Source: Immersiella caudata (Eukaryota; Ascomycota; Sordariomycetes; Sordariales; Lasiosphaeriaceae). Taken from it: DNA of 64,000 bases. The DNA is taken from the NCBI GenBank assembly GCA_030512335.1, contig JAULSU010000002.1, positions 6,368,433 through 6,432,432 of the forward strand, written 5' to 3'. A program made the position numbers and the translations under genes. The notes beneath the pieces are model-generated. The model worked only from the letters and a program-made list of their open reading frames with translations. It ran no database searches and was not told the DNA's origin. Below, piece after piece: positions 31,598 to 43,700 of the stretch (positions within the stretch are counted from its first letter, which is position 1; every line of letters begins with the position of its first letter).

Positions 31598-33742
31598 CTA
31601 CCTAGCCCCACGCGCCGTCTTGAGGCCTCTCCCTGTGGTATTCACAATATGACCAGCGCTTTGGTCAAACAACCAATTCGTGGCCATAAACTCATTTGAA
31701 GCCATGGCGTCCTTTCGGAACGTGCCGCGAAAACGGGGATCCGCGTCTATGGCTTCAATCTCGCCCGTTAGGTGCGCGCTACGCTGCGCGATGCCGGCGA
31801 TGCTCAGCAGCCCGGCGGGTTCTTCAAACAGTGCGGCGGGCTTGTGCCGCTCCACGCCGAGAATGTACGTCAGCAGCGCGGCGATGCTGAGCAGGGCCGA
31901 GACCACTAGCCAGGCGACGGGCTCGCGCACTGTAATGCGCACTTCGCTTACGGCGACGAAGCCAACGTGGGTCTTGGGGACTTGTAGCCTTGTCGTCAGG
32001 ATGGCCGCGGCGACGGCGGCGTAAGCGCGTTCTAGCAGGGAGGCCATGGATGTGGCGAGGTCGGCAGCGTCGAGGCGTGACGACGATGACGATGCGAGCT
32101 CAAACACATACCGCGCCAGGTTTTGGGTCGGAACTTGGATCGGCAGGGACGGATCGAAGGCGAGCGGTTCGACGAAGGCGTTTTCGACATACACGTGGTC
32201 GCCGCCGGTGTACTCCTCGGCACGCGACCAGACGCCGCGAAAGCCCGTGATTGTGGCCAGGGGCGATGTGGTGTCGTCGCTGGGCGGAGACGCCAAAGTC
32301 GCACTAAGCACGCCCGGGACGGCCCAGTAGCGTGGCCGGCAAGACACGACCGAGACTTCAGCCATGCGGTGGTCAGCGATGCGATCGCCCGTGTACCGGG
32401 CGGCGACCAGGCCTACGATGGTCCCGTTGCTGTGCTTCCCAGCTTCATCCTCGCAGCCGAGACGTTGGAAAGTCCCGGCGGCCAGCGGCCGAAAGGGCGT
32501 GAACAGCGGCTGTTGGAGGTTGAAGACCAGGACTTGGCTAAAGGAGCATCCCCGGTCGCGCCCGCTGACAGAGAGGACGGCCGTGTTGATGCCGGGGATG
32601 CTGCCGGGCAGCACGGTGGCGTGGTAGTCGACGCCTTCGCGCAGAGCCACGCAATCGGGCCGGAAGAAGTGCGCCGTGCTATCGACGGCGATGGAGACGG
32701 GTTTTGGGGGGCTGCCGTTGGGGTTGTGGGTGCTGTTGTCGGGCTGTGGGGGGTTGCCGGCGAGCGCAAAGGGCGAGAAGGCATGCGTGCCGTTGGTCCA
32801 CGGCAGCGGGGGTGCGCCGAGGGAGATGGTTGCCGCGCCCCATTCCAGCGCCGTCTGTGCAGATGGCATGCCGACACGGACAGGCCCGCGAATGGCCGAA
32901 TAGTTGAAGCGGCTTGTGTACCGCAGGGGCACCACCGACTGCGAGGTTGCTGTGGTCGCGACAAATAGAAAGGCGGCTGACGGCGCGATGACAAAGGATA
33001 GCAGGATCGATAGGACCATGCATGCCCCCAGAAACCAGTGTCCCGTCTGCAAAAAGGCCGTGCGGCAGGCGGCAAGCGGCCACTGGGCCCGGTAGTCGAG
33101 GAGCACCGTCTTTTCGGGAGGGCCGCCGCCCGGCTTCCGCAGCTCAACGTAGGGTTGGCGCGCGGCGAGCGCGGCGACGATGCTGCCCCACATGGTGCGG
33201 TAAAGTGCCATCAGCGAGACGGGGATGGCCGTGTATAGCCAGCCCTGCCACCAGATGGCGTCCATCAGGTCGTCGTTTCCCACGAGAATGCTCGGCGGGG
33301 GTCCTAGGCGGACAAAGCCGGAATGGTCCCGTGAGTACCGGGCAAGTCCGGCCACCGTGGCAGCGGCGCCGATGGCTAGGAGAAACTGGAAGATGAGCCA
33401 ACCCGCGCGAAGCTCCCCGGCGTGCCACTCTTTCCAGGCACCTTCTCCTTCTGCCTCATCCATTTCACAGACAAGCGCAGGGGCCGGATCTGCATCCCCC
33501 CCGCTTCCTCCGGAGTTAATGTCAACAGCTATGGCGGTGGTCGAATTGGTAGAGAGGGTGGTCGCATCACCGAGCTCCGAGTCTACTGCGCTGCTTTGGC
33601 TGCTTGTGCTGCTAGCAACCGGGGTTCTAGTGGAGGCGACGGCACCAGGATCCCCCGCAGCCAGCTGGAGCACTTGGCTCGTCGATCGAGCAGGCGATGG
33701 CCCTCTGTTCATCCGTCCCGAACTCATATTGGCAGCGGCCAC
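31598..33742 (-). CDS. DUF3433-type multi-pass membrane protein
   Basis: 714 residues, no intron. Order: disordered Ser/Thr-rich N-terminus (1-95), a first helix (AGWLIFQFLLAIGAAATVAGLA), a second (LYTAIPVSLMALYRTMWGSIVAALA) followed by RQPYVELRKPGGGP, a third (GHWFLGACMVLSILLSFVIAPSAAFLFVA), a large probably extracytosolic domain of ~400 residues with NxS/T sites, and a last helix (EPVAWLVVSALLSIAALLTYIL). The YRTMWGSIVAALAARQPYVEL motif is characteristic of the fungal DUF3433 family, whose function is unknown. DUF3433 proteins usually carry two such units; this one appears to have one. Confidence 0.75.
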   Translation of the reverse strand: MAAANMSSGRMNRGPSPARSTSQVLQLAAGDPGAVASTRTPVASSTSSQSSAVDSELGDATTLSTNSTTAIAVDINSGGSGGDADPAPALVCEMDEAEGEGAWKEWHAGELRAGWLIFQFLLAIGAAATVAGLARYSRDHSGFVRLGPPPSILVGNDDLMDAIWWQGWLYTAIPVSLMALYRTMWGSIVAALAARQPYVELRKPGGGPPEKTVLLDYRAQWPLAACRTAFLQTGHWFLGACMVLSILLSFVIAPSAAFLFVATTATSQSVVPLRYTSRFNYSAIRGPVRVGMPSAQTALEWGAATISLGAPPLPWTNGTHAFSPFALAGNPPQPDNSTHNPNGSPPKPVSIAVDSTAHFFRPDCVALREGVDYHATVLPGSIPGINTAVLSVSGRDRGCSFSQVLVFNLQQPLFTPFRPLAAGTFQRLGCEDEAGKHSNGTIVGLVAARYTGDRIADHRMAEVSVVSCRPRYWAVPGVLSATLASPPSDDTTSPLATITGFRGVWSRAEEYTGGDHVYVENAFVEPLAFDPSLPIQVPTQNLARYVFELASSSSSRLDAADLATSMASLLERAYAAVAAAILTTRLQVPKTHVGFVAVSEVRITVREPVAWLVVSALLSIAALLTYILGVERHKPAALFEEPAGLLSIAGIAQRSAHLTGEIEAIDADPRFRGTFRKDAMASNEFMATNWLFDQSAGHIVNTTGRGLKTARGAR

Positions 33743-34206
33743 AGATGTAAAACAAGCAAATAAGTAACGACGACAGAGCCCTTGAGGCGCGCTTCTGCAG
33801 GAGCGTGCTCTTTATTCGGAATAGCCAAACATTATTTCGTTTCCAGGCCGCCCACCTCCCTGCTGCGCAGAATTAAACGCCCGTGGCGTCTGCGAGCACT
33901 CGGATTACACTAAGCCGCAACACGTTAGCCATCGCTGTCTGTCCGGGGTCATAGCAAATCACAAACAACGGCCGCCAGCTGGCCGAGACACTTGGCTTGC
34001 AGCCAGAGAAAAAATGCAAAGACTCGATTCATGCTGCGCACTTTCACACGCGAACCACCCCACCCTAACGGGCCTTGCCGGACCCTTTCCTCTTCGTTGA
34101 TCGATAAATCCCGCCCCCCCCCCCCCGGGGGGCAATACAACACACCCTTGGTCCATTTTTCAAGCATACGATTAGATTCACAAACACAAGATAAAAGACA
34201 AACAAC
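33743..34206. other. Intergenic region with a homopolymer C/G tract
   Basis: About 460 bp. Holds a C13G6 tract at 34114-34132 close to the next gene. Otherwise nothing recognised. Confidence 0.5.
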
Positions 34207-35122
34207 ATGTTGGGAACCAGTTTCCCACTAGCTCTCGCAGCACTGCTCGGGGGCCTCGACTTCCAAGATGGAATGCCCCTAGGGAACGTGCCTCCCGCGT
34301 CCCTCTGCCTTCCCAACTCAGGTCTTGTCGAGCTGTCTGGTTGTGCCGCCATGGTCGAAATTACACAGCGCTGCTCCGCCGGGGAGACAGTCGAGGAGAG
34401 ACTGCAGTGCGCCTGCGTCCAGGAGCTGCTCAACTCGTATCAAGAGTAGGTACAACTTCCCACCCTGCTTGCAGGCCGGTCGAATGAATGCCTCTGGCTA
34501 ACTTGCTTCTTTTGCGCCAAACAACAGCTGCAGATCCGACATCTACAAATGCGTCGGAATGAGCTTGGATTACCTCGATGGGCCAATCAATGGCAACATT
34601 GATGCTTGGCATCAAGCTTGCGACCCGCGTCTAGCATCGCGGTTGACGACTCTCACGACCCCGCCTGAACCGACCCTCACCTCCACATACAATTCCGCCG
34701 AGTGTTACAGGTTGGCCGGTAGTTGCTATAGCGCCGACTTGGAAACCAACCGCTGCAGGCGCCAATGGCTTCCCACCTCCAGCATTTCCTTCGTCAGCTG
34801 CGCATGCCAGCCGCCCATCCATTCCCTCATGAGTGAATGCCAATACAACGGAAACATCAGCTGCAAGCTTGAGCCGGCTACCGAGTCTAATATTTTGGGA
34901 TACCGGGAGTGTTCCTACTTTTGGACAGGGTCGGAAACCTTGCCGCCCGTCGACCTGACTTCCTTTTTGTCCATCACTGGGGCGGCGGAAATGAAAGCGA
35001 CCGAGGCGGCCGAGGCTCTGCAGGCTGTTGTGAGAGGCTCGGGGAGAGAACACATGGCGCATAAGACGTGGACTACGGTTACCCAGACAGCTCCCCCGAA
35101 TCGGGAACCAGGAGATCTATGA
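34207..35122 (+). CDS. Secreted Cys-rich protein, unknown function
   Basis: Exons 34207-34445 and 34528-35122 (82-bp intron, phase 2) give 277 residues. Signal peptide MLGTSFPLALAALLGG. About 16 Cys are spread over two similar halves: C..NSGLVELSGC, RC, LQCACVQ, then CRSDIYKC, ECYRLAGSC, CRR, SCACQPP, SECQYNGNISC. Each half has a CAC/CACQ motif, suggesting two related disulfide domains. No CFEM spacing or other named domain fits. Ends without a clear GPI signal. Could be a secreted effector or surface protein. Confidence 0.72.
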
Positions 35123-35256
35123 AATGCATGTGAGCTTGGTGTAGAATACAACGTCTTCCATCTCAGGCTCAATAGCAGCATCAAATCATCGTCCATCTCA
35201 TCAGTGCGCTGCAACTAGGACAGCTAGTTCTTTGGCTGCAGCGACTCGAGCGAATT

Positions 35257-35926
35257 CTAGTAAGGTTGAGCCGTCCGGTGTGTCAAGCCATCCCCGGGCA
35301 GATCATCAAGTCCAGTCCCGTCCAAATTGCGCGCATTCTTGACTTTGCTTCTCCTCTTTCTCGTCCGCTCAGCAGATTGTCTCCGACGCACCAAGTAAAA
35401 AACCCCAGCGGCAATGGTGCAGAGGCATGCTGCTACCCCTAGAACCAGGCCTGCAATGACCCCCGGATGCGACAGCGGAGAGGGCGAACTAGAATCAGCA
35501 AGGGCTACCGTTGGCGTTACACTGGTCGTCGTGTCCGTCAAGGTTGCCGACGAAATGGTAATCGTACCAGAGGGCCTGCTGGTGGGTGGAGGGGTAGGGC
35601 TCATGGCCACGGCACCCACCGACGCGAGGTAACCGAACACCTCGGGAGGCAGATCGAGAATCCATTTAGGCGGTTCGCCATCTAGCGCGTCCATGAAAAA
35701 CGATGTTAAGACTGGGCCGCCGCAGACGAAGGCCGTTTGCAGATCGCGCGGAACCGCGGTAGAAAGCACGCTGGCGATGGATGGCGGGGCGTTGATGGAG
35801 ATGACGGCGGTACAAGCTGAACTAGAGATGGATGGGTGTTAGTAACGTGGACAGGAGGTTCTCTGAGGGCTACTCGGGATTGAACCTTGTGCCTAGAGCC
35901 GTGGCCGATGACGTTATGGTTGCCAT
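35257..35926 (-). CDS. Small single-pass membrane protein, uncharacterised
   Basis: Model: exon 35874-35926, 52-bp intron (GTAGCC to TCTCTAG with a TACTAAC branch site), exon 35257-35821; 205 residues. The short exon supplies MATITSSATALGTRF, the usual opening of this type of fungal surface protein, and the second exon starts with DSACTAVISI. A Ser/Thr stalk leads to one helix (GVIAGLVLGVAACLCTIAAGVFYLV) and a basic RRRQSAERTRKRR stop-transfer tail. A donor at GTTCAA is an alternative for exon 1. Convergent with the Cys-rich gene at 34207-35122. Confidence 0.6.
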
Positions 35927-37009
35927 TTGGATGGCTGAGAACTTATGTTTCGCGGCGGTGCGAAGTAGGCCAAACGAGAGAGGAGCAGTTGAGTTAAAAA
36001 GGGCAGACGTAGTTGCGATTCACCAATTGACGGGCCACACCCAGCGACTGATGGCATGGGAATGAGAAGGGGGGCTCGCTGCATTTCTTGATGAAAAAAC
36101 AGTGTAGGCTGCTAGAGGGGAGGAAAAGGGGGTATCGGGAGCTGGGTCGCGCGCCAGGCCGAGAAATTGAGAACGCCTGGAACAGCGAGCACCAATACAA
36201 ATTGTTGCTCAAAGACACGCATTTAACGCAATAAAAGGCCATGGCTGCAAGCCACGGCACAAGGCGACCGCGCTATCACTGTGGCTTGGGGGGGCACTCT
36301 CAGCCCCGGAACTCTGCAGCGCCATCAATACTATATTGTGACAAACCATGGGCCGCCCCACAGGCGCCACAGTTTGGGAAGACAGTGTATCAGTCAAGCC
36401 ATGTCCGGTCTCGGCAGCTCTGTGCCAAGAAGTAGGTCTGTTCGCATAGCCCACTATTCATCAGGACCAAAAGGGTCTGTTACTGAGTGGCTCTTGAAGC
36501 ACGCATCACGGGTGCGAAGATGTGGATCGGTGCCAGGCCGATAGCAATAGAGCGAATTCGCGGTTTTGTTCCGGTCGAATATCTCGTCGTAAAGAAGCTT
36601 AGCAGAGGCATCATTCCAGTTATTGGCTGGGGAACCTGGAATCAGGTAACGACGCGGCCACAATACGTTCAGACACAAGGTCACTGCGTCCTGGAACATG
36701 ATTGGGTTGGCTTGTATGGCGTAACCAAGGCAGCGTGTGGCGGCTGCCAAGAGTCCGAGTGGTCGTCATCTTCAACCAAGGCAGCAACCTCTGGTTCTAC
36801 ATTTCAACCTCGAGTCCCATTCGCGTCGCTGCCATCAAGACACCGGTAAAGAAAGGTAGCCATTGTCCACAGTTTGCCGTGAATATCATCAACTCCTGTG
36901 ACTTTTTTTTTTTTACTCTGGTGGCACACGAACCTGCGGCTGCACGCCCGCCACGTTTTTCAACCTTCTCCCCAACACGAAGGTCAAGGTTCACGCAACA
37001 ATCGTCGAA
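35927..37009. other. Intergenic region, no supported gene
   Basis: About 1.1 kb; chance ORFs only. A T11 run at about 36904-36914. Confidence 0.45.
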
Positions 37010-37951
37010 ATGGACGAGCCCCTCTACCAACGCATCTGCGGCCGCGCCCTCCGCGCCCTGAATCTCTCCTCCCCTTCCCATGATCATTCAAAGGTACCCC
37101 CTGAAAATCCCGAACGTCTTATCGACCTTACCCCTTTCTCTCGCCGAAGTCGACAGGTCCCAGATGACTAGGTAGAGTTACTATTTTTCCGGCTACCGAT
37201 CGAACTCCGATCCAAGATCTACTCTGATACCGGCATACTCCCGCCCGAGAAATGGATCTGGGTTCGCCGCATTTCGGATAAGGGACATGCCGCGGAGCAT
37301 TTCCCATGCAAACACCCGCCTAGAGACTTGCGTTGGGTCACCCCCAGGTCAGCCTGTTGTACTGAGGTGTATTTGGGCTTTTGGGATACTGTGAAGCAGA
37401 GGGGGTTGAAGCTGGATGAGGGTGTGTTGAGTTTGATGAGGGTTTGTCAGAGGATGTGAGTTTTACCACCCTGAGAGTGTCGATCACCCTTGATACTGCG
37501 GGTCTAGAAAGAGGGTGGTACTGATGTGAGCAGGTATCTCGATCTCTACAGCATGTACACATTCTGCTTCGACGACCTCAACGCCCTCACAGGTTTCATG
37601 CAAACATACCCCTCCCTCCCCATCCGGCACGTCCAGATCGTGCTCTACGTTTGCCCCTTGACATTTAAGGAGTACGATGAAGAGGCATCCGCCGCAGCGC
37701 TGAATTAAAAGGAACAGAGGTGCATCGCATCGTGGGAGCGACGGCTGCTGGTTGTGAATACGGCTTGCCGTTGAATTAAGGGTCTGACATCGCTGTTGAT
37801 CTCGCTCTACCCTGACTCTGTTTACCAGGGGTTTAGAAATGAAAAGATGATGATCCAGTCGCTGGGTGAAATCACTGCCGCCCCCGTCTTGTCTGCGGAG
37901 GTACTGGGTAGTACAGTAAAGGTGAGGAGGGAGGCGCTTAGGTTAAGGTAG
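37010..37951 (+). pseudogene. RIP-scarred uncharacterised fungal gene
   Basis: The reading frame runs from the ATG at 37010 (MDEPLYQRICGRALRAL) through FFRLPIELRSKIY, an F-box-like motif, to a 78-bp intron (about 37458-37534) and then MYLDLYSMYTFCFDDLNAL. In-frame stops: TAG near 37170, TAA at 37706-37708 and TGA near 37775, after which the same frame continues with family-like sequence to 37951. Each stop is one C-to-T or G-to-A step from a sense codon. The architecture is broadly like the intact gene at 2590-3937. Dead or very recently inactivated. Confidence 0.65.
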
Positions 37952-38559
37952 GGGTTGAGGTGGGGGTTTGAATAGGGTGGGCCCCAATTTTTTATCTTTT
38001 AACTATCGCAGCCTTCGAGTTTCTCTGCAAAGACAATCAGACCGATCGGAATTTGAATCGTGAGACAAGGAATGGTCCAAGTGGGGCGCCGTGTCCTTTA
38101 TGCCAAGCTGTGGAAGGATGATGGAACATCGCTTCGACCGCACCAATCAGAGCTCGCGATCCTGGCACTAGCTGCCGCCCAGAGCCATTGATATTCCAAT
38201 CGTGCGAGCTCTAAATCATTAGGACCTGAAGTCTTTTCCGACTTCATTACTACTCCGCAGTATCCCGACAACAACACCAAAAGCTGCCGGAAACCCATCA
38301 AGACTACCACTTGGCAACCCAGCACAAGGTGTTTAACCGGGCACTTGCAATGGCAGACAAAAAAATCAAAGGCATCTTCAGCCCACACAAGGACCGCTTC
38401 CCAATACCCTTAAGGTCCGATGCATCCGTACGAAACCGCTTTAAGCCTAAGTGCCTCGCTCTGAGACTAACTTAATCTCCAGTTCTTTAAAGACTCCTTC
38501 AGCCTTTATACCATCCTTCTCTTAGGCGCAACAGCCTAAGCTGGTCTCACGCTTATCCT
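37952..38559. other. Repeat-remnant DNA, no gene
   Basis: About 600 bp of sequence with many stops; no domain recognised. It may contain the lost 5' part of the following pseudogene. Confidence 0.4.
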
Positions 38560-39217
38560 TCCCCCGCGCTATACTCTCCTCCCTACCGCGTTCCTCATCC
38601 TCCACACTATTACATCTACGGTTTACTCCGTCGTTAACTCCCCTTTTTCGCCTCCCTTACCTCCCGGGCTATCTGATACCATCCCCGGCCGAACCTCCGT
38701 TTTCCTCCCCTCTTTATAATCTTCCTCTTCCTCATCAGTTTACTCCCCCACCAAACAACAGAGCCTAGCAGTCCTTCACCTCGGAGTCCGATTCTCCCAC
38801 CCACTTGGCTTATTTGCCCCCGGCGTTCGCGAAATCGGCGATCACTTTAAAGCCTATAACAAGTCCGTCCTTGACTCTGCGAAACCGTATAGGTGTATTA
38901 GGTACTCCTCCTGGGGAGGCACTACCGATGACACGAATAACACCTTACTAAATATCTATTACTTCAGGAACATCAAGGGGCTGCATTAATTCGCTTATGA
39001 CGATGTCCACCGGAAAGCATGGGATTAGTACGAGCGGGAGTGCGCATAAGCGGGGAAGAACGGGAAGGGGTACACGTATATTGGTGTCTTCTATAAGGCG
39101 TTTGAGGTAGAGAAGGGAGGATGGGAGACGATTGTGGTAAATATGCCGCCAACTTTGCTTAGGGTGACGAGCGTGCCTGTGAAGGTTGGTGGAAAGGAGG
39201 AGGATGAAGAGGCTTAG
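38560..39217 (+). pseudogene. Af470-type monooxygenase pseudogene (DUF4188-like), RIP-inactivated
   Basis: A single frame can be followed on the + strand from about 38755 to the stop at 39217. Family-like motifs in order: SLAVLHLGVRFSHPLGLFAPG, then RYSSWGGTTDD, YYFRNIKGLH, DDVHRKAWD, YIGVFYKAFEV and WETIVVNMPPT. These match the Af470-like monooxygenase family, found in fumagillin-type clusters. Three in-frame stops fall at CAA-to-TAA or TGG-to-TAG positions within one 70-base stretch (about 38986-39050), a clear RIP pattern. The region 38560-38755 is tentative N-terminus with hydrophobic character. Confidence 0.68.
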
Positions 39218-40751
39218 GTGAGTCCGTTAGTGGAGGTAAGGGGGAGAATGTTTAAGGGGTAGTTAGATCACATGGGGAGGGGAGCTGGGAAGGGGGAGTA
39301 GGGGTTTTTGCCGTGCTTGGTTTCCCTGGTGGCGCCTTTTCGGTTAAGGTCTGACTTTTAAGTTGTCATTCACTTGAACTAGATAACTTTTGTGCGGTGG
39401 TACACTGCGGTAGATCGCACGACGGTCTTGTCATCCGGCAAGCCGGGGGGTATCAAATGAACCAATGAGTGGAAAAGATGCACACCGGTAACCAGCAGTG
39501 ATGCGATGACTTCGAGAGGGACAGAGAGCTTGACGGAAAGTCTACCCAACTCCACCTACGGATGGTCCCGTGGTCTGCGGCGGTGGATGAGTCTCATCGC
39601 TGAACTGCCGCAACATTCTTCAGAGCTTACCTAAACTGTCCAACGCGAATTTGATGTGAGTTGGTAACTTCGGGATGGAGTAGAGGATGGCACGATAATT
39701 GGAATCAGCCTGCAGGAAACCAGCTCGAGGTTGGTGCCCGCTCTTCTACTCGAGTTCCACGAAGAGCAACTTCACGATGGAATTGTCCATTCAAGGTGCC
39801 TCGAGGACAGCTTTATCGTATATCACTAAATCGAGAGGAACCGCGACGCCGAGGTTCCCCGAGCCAGGCCGAAGACGCATCAGAAGTACAACCCACCGAG
39901 ATCCCGAGTTCGTTCAATCGCGCACCGATCTCCACCACACCGTCATCGAAGGTTGGGTCCGAACTGAATCAGGAAGCAGAATGTTAGAAGCTTACATTGA
40001 CCGGCGATATAAGCACAACCTGGTCTCGCGACATCTGCAGGAGAGGTTGGGCCTAGAAATCGAGGAATACGAGGGCCTCCTATACGGCGGTTCGACAGCA
40101 AGGCGTTGCGAAGTTTGGACGTTGTCTCGCTGTAGCGTTTAGGTTCTTAAAGATAATAATAACATCGCCGTTAAGGTCTATTATGTAATCGCAAATCTCT
40201 ATCAACGGGAAAATAAAGGTAAAGGCGGCTAAACGGGGAGAAGAGCGCTCGGATATCTCGGGGCCACCATCAGTACTAATGGATTGGGGGGGGGGGGGGG
40301 GGGGGGGAATGGTGGAAAGCTAGACGAGGGGTTCTGGGACCCTACAGGGTTTTTGGATCGGTCGTAGGGCGCCTGACGCATGCTATTGGTTGAATGGCGG
40401 TGAACGTCTGGATCAGTTAGCATCTCTGCCAGTAGGCCTTAATGTAGCAAAAGTGGCCGATTGGGACTTGTTGGTCTTGTGTCTCTTATACGGTGACAAG
40501 CATAAGAAAGCGCGCCATAGTGCACTTACTCCTATAATTAAGCAGAAAGTAGCAAGAACAATGGTATTGCCTGGGCTAGATCTGGCTCATTCATTATGGC
40601 GCTATAGTAAAACCCGTAGCGGCTATAGCGTACGCACGAAAAACCTCTCTCCAACTAGCTGGTCCTAAAATTACAAGTTAACCGTGTACCCTACCAGAAC
40701 TTGTAAACTCCGCAGCCTCTTTGCTGTCTGGTCGTTCTAGGCTGTGAATAC
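39218..40751. other. Decayed DNA with fragments of genes
   Basis: About 1.5 kb. Apart from the fragment at 39699-40142 it holds a G22 run (40286-40307) and a ~90-codon ORF (40390-40668) without recognised similarity. Confidence 0.4.
39699..40142 (+). pseudogene. Fragment resembling a retropepsin-like fungal domain
   Basis: A 147-codon ORF. The second half reads RMLEAYIDRRYKHNLVSRHL, which resembles the aspartic-protease-like segment of uncharacterised fungal proteins (usually AYIDTG.. or LLDSG.. followed by HNLVSR). The D-S/T-G active-site triplet is replaced by DRR, and the flanks are full of stops. Likely a dead fragment of a larger gene. Confidence 0.35.
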
Positions 40752-43700
40752 CTAATCTTTGTACCTGTCGCCCTTGCCTTTGGCCTCCCATCGCACCCCC
40801 AGGTCGTCCACAAGTTTCTCGTCTGCCCCGATCTTGTACGACCCACCCCAAGCGCCTAAACCCGACCTCGCCTCTCCTACCGCACCTTTGCCCTTGTCCT
40901 TATCCTTGTTGTCCGTCCCCGCGTCCGTGGTAAGGGTAAAGTCCACCTTGGTGTTGCCCACGATGAGCTTTAACTGTATATCCGTTGTCCCCTTGTACTT
41001 ACCTAGTAATCTTACGCGTCGGACGTTAACGGTACTTCCTCTCGCGTAGAAGGGGAGGTTTAAGCGTAAAGCCGGGCCGGGAATTGTCAGTGTTCCGCTC
41101 TTGGAGAACGTCCTCCACGCTGCGGTGTACTCAGCACACGGGTCCACCACGATAGCGAGGCTGCGGGACATGGACGTCTCGGCCGCCTCGCTAAGCACCG
41201 TAAGTGTATTCTTACTCGCTGCCGCGGCGAGGCCACCCGACGTGTCGTGTTACGACGTGTACTGGATGTATAGCACGACGTCGGTGATAGAGCGGTAGTT
41301 GAACGAACGGATAAGGGTGTTGAGCTTTAATTTCTATTTGCTGTGTGATTTTGCATAAAATAAAATTAGCCACCTAAGATTATGGCGTTTTATAAGATAG
41401 AATCTGGGGGGAAGGGGGGAAAGGGGGAAGAGAGCGCGCGGTAAGGAATGGTTAGGGAACAGTAACAGCTTGTATTTACCTGATTACGCCGGCGCCTTTA
41501 AACGGCATATATCGTTCGTCTAGGAAGTTCAGGTTAAACACGCCCGCCTTACGGTGCCCCGTGTAGACGGCCACGGATAAGATGGGCACTATATCCTGTG
41601 TTGTAAAGCGTAAGTTGCTGCCCCCTTTGACCTTGGCGTAATCCTCACTGACGGCCGGATCGACGTGGTACCGGTGCTTAAGTAACGTCAGGGTGGTGTT
41701 AAGGCTCGCGTTGGGCCCTGCACCGCACTTGATCGACACACGTACCGATTTAATGCGCCAGTGGTAGTGCCCGGGGAAGTCCATGTCCCACAGGGTCTCA
41801 GGCAGCTCAAAGTCGCCCGTACTCGCTGACGCGCGGAGCTGGGAGAGCGCCAGCAGGCTGACCTTATGCAGGGAGACGCTACGTGAGATCTTAAAGTCGT
41901 ACGCGCGTAACGCCAGGTGCGCCTACTAAAGGCGCCGGAGCGCCTGGCCGAGCTGCTCACCTACTAGGAGGCCGTTGTAGCTAGAGTTCCAGTAACTGCT
42001 GCGGATGAAGTCACTGGTGCGCAGGCCGCGCTTGAAGCGGTACACCCGCTCCGCCTTAGCTACAAGGTCGAGCGCGAGGTTATAGGCTGAGTAGTACAGC
42101 TGCTACAGTAAGTTAATAACCCACGTATATAGTTACGCGCTAGTGTACCTGGCCCGTAGGAATACGTCCATCTCGGTATACTGCACCAGCGTCGCCTTAC
42201 CGTTCCGGATATGTAGCTTTGCCTGCTGGATACACGCCTTATGCACCTGGATCTGGCAGTTATAGCCCGTGATGTCCTGGCTGCACGTGTTCACCTCCAG
42301 CTTCCTTTTTAGCGTCTGCCTCTTGATCTCGGCCCATTACGCGTTTAGTTCGGCGCCGTACTGGACCTGCTTTACAAACGTCTTGACCCACTTGGCCCCG
42401 GCTTCCAGGCCCTTGGCCACCTGCTCGGGCCCGGACTTGACACTTACGCCGGTCCCCATCGGCGCCATCTCCGTCTTCGGCTGAGGTATTATGTGGAGGA
42501 TCGCAGCGGTCCCCTCCATACCTCCGGCAGCGGCGCTGATAACCATGGCGGCATAGCCCTAGTCCATGGCGCCGGCCTCGTAGTGGGATAGCAACAACCC
42601 CGCGCGCGACTTAGGCTTAGAAATGCCGTACTCAAGCTTATTAAAGCTCGTCTTATCCTTAGGGACTAGACTAACGTCCTTGCCAAGGAGCTTCAGGTAG
42701 TACTCCATCTTAAGGACCGTTGCGTCGCAGTTCCCGACCGTGACTACCATAGCCTTCTTAGCTTCGTCGAGCTCGGCAAGGTGGAGATCCCGCATCCGCT
42801 CCACCATCATCCGCTGGTGCTTAAGCGTTAAAAGTCGGAGCTGCTCCACGTCCTTACACCGTCGCAGCTTCAGGATACTTACGCCAAGCTTCTTAACGTT
42901 TTCACACACCTCCAGGGCATTTTTAACAAGGTAGCGAAAGCGGTAGTTAGGCATCGAGCCGGAGATGGTGTCGACGACTGATCTAAGCGCCGAGCCCGAG
43001 GCGGCCGCGCGGATAAGCGCGCCCGGATCTAGCGGCAGCTCCCACAGCGCAAGGGCGCGCTCCTGCCCGTCTATGTCCCGACAGTGCCGGATCTTATATA
43101 GCCGGTTGTTAATGGTCTCCTTAAGCTTCGTCAGGGCCGGGTTAGCGGGCACGCAAAAGTACAGCGCCGCCAAGCTGCCAAAGATATTAACCTGCGGGAG
43201 CCTCCCCGGGAGCCACGCCGACTCCACGTAGAACGGGAATAACGTCTCCATTTAAACCAGCACGTTACACCCGCCCGTCTTACCGTCCAGTGCCCAGGCC
43301 AGGCCGGTGTCCAGGATGCCCCTAAACGTCTGGGCTTCCCTCTTACTAACCGATATAATCGACTGCAGAGGCGGGCCATACACGTGCGCCGCCTTAACGT
43401 AGCACTGGATGGCTAGGCTGATGGCCTTAAGAGTGAAGCGCCGGAAGTAGGAGTCACCTTTGGCCACTATGACCTCGATGTACTTATAGGCGAACCACTT
43501 TATATAGGTGGTGCAGCGCTAACGCGTGACGGCGTACAGGTTGAAGGGCGTTCTGCTGATCTCGGCCTGGTCGTAACCGGTTATAAGCGCCGTGCCGAGC
43601 GGGTTCTTGTTCTTGGCCGTCTCCCTAAAGGGCAGGAACCTCCAGACGGCTAATCTATTTTAGACATCGTTATTATATGCGGTAGGGTTAAAGATAAACT

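Noticed and set aside
40286..40307. G22 run as a regulatory G-quadruplex
   Set aside because: Lies in decayed DNA; a similar C13G6 run occurs at 34114-34132. More likely a slippage or assembly product.
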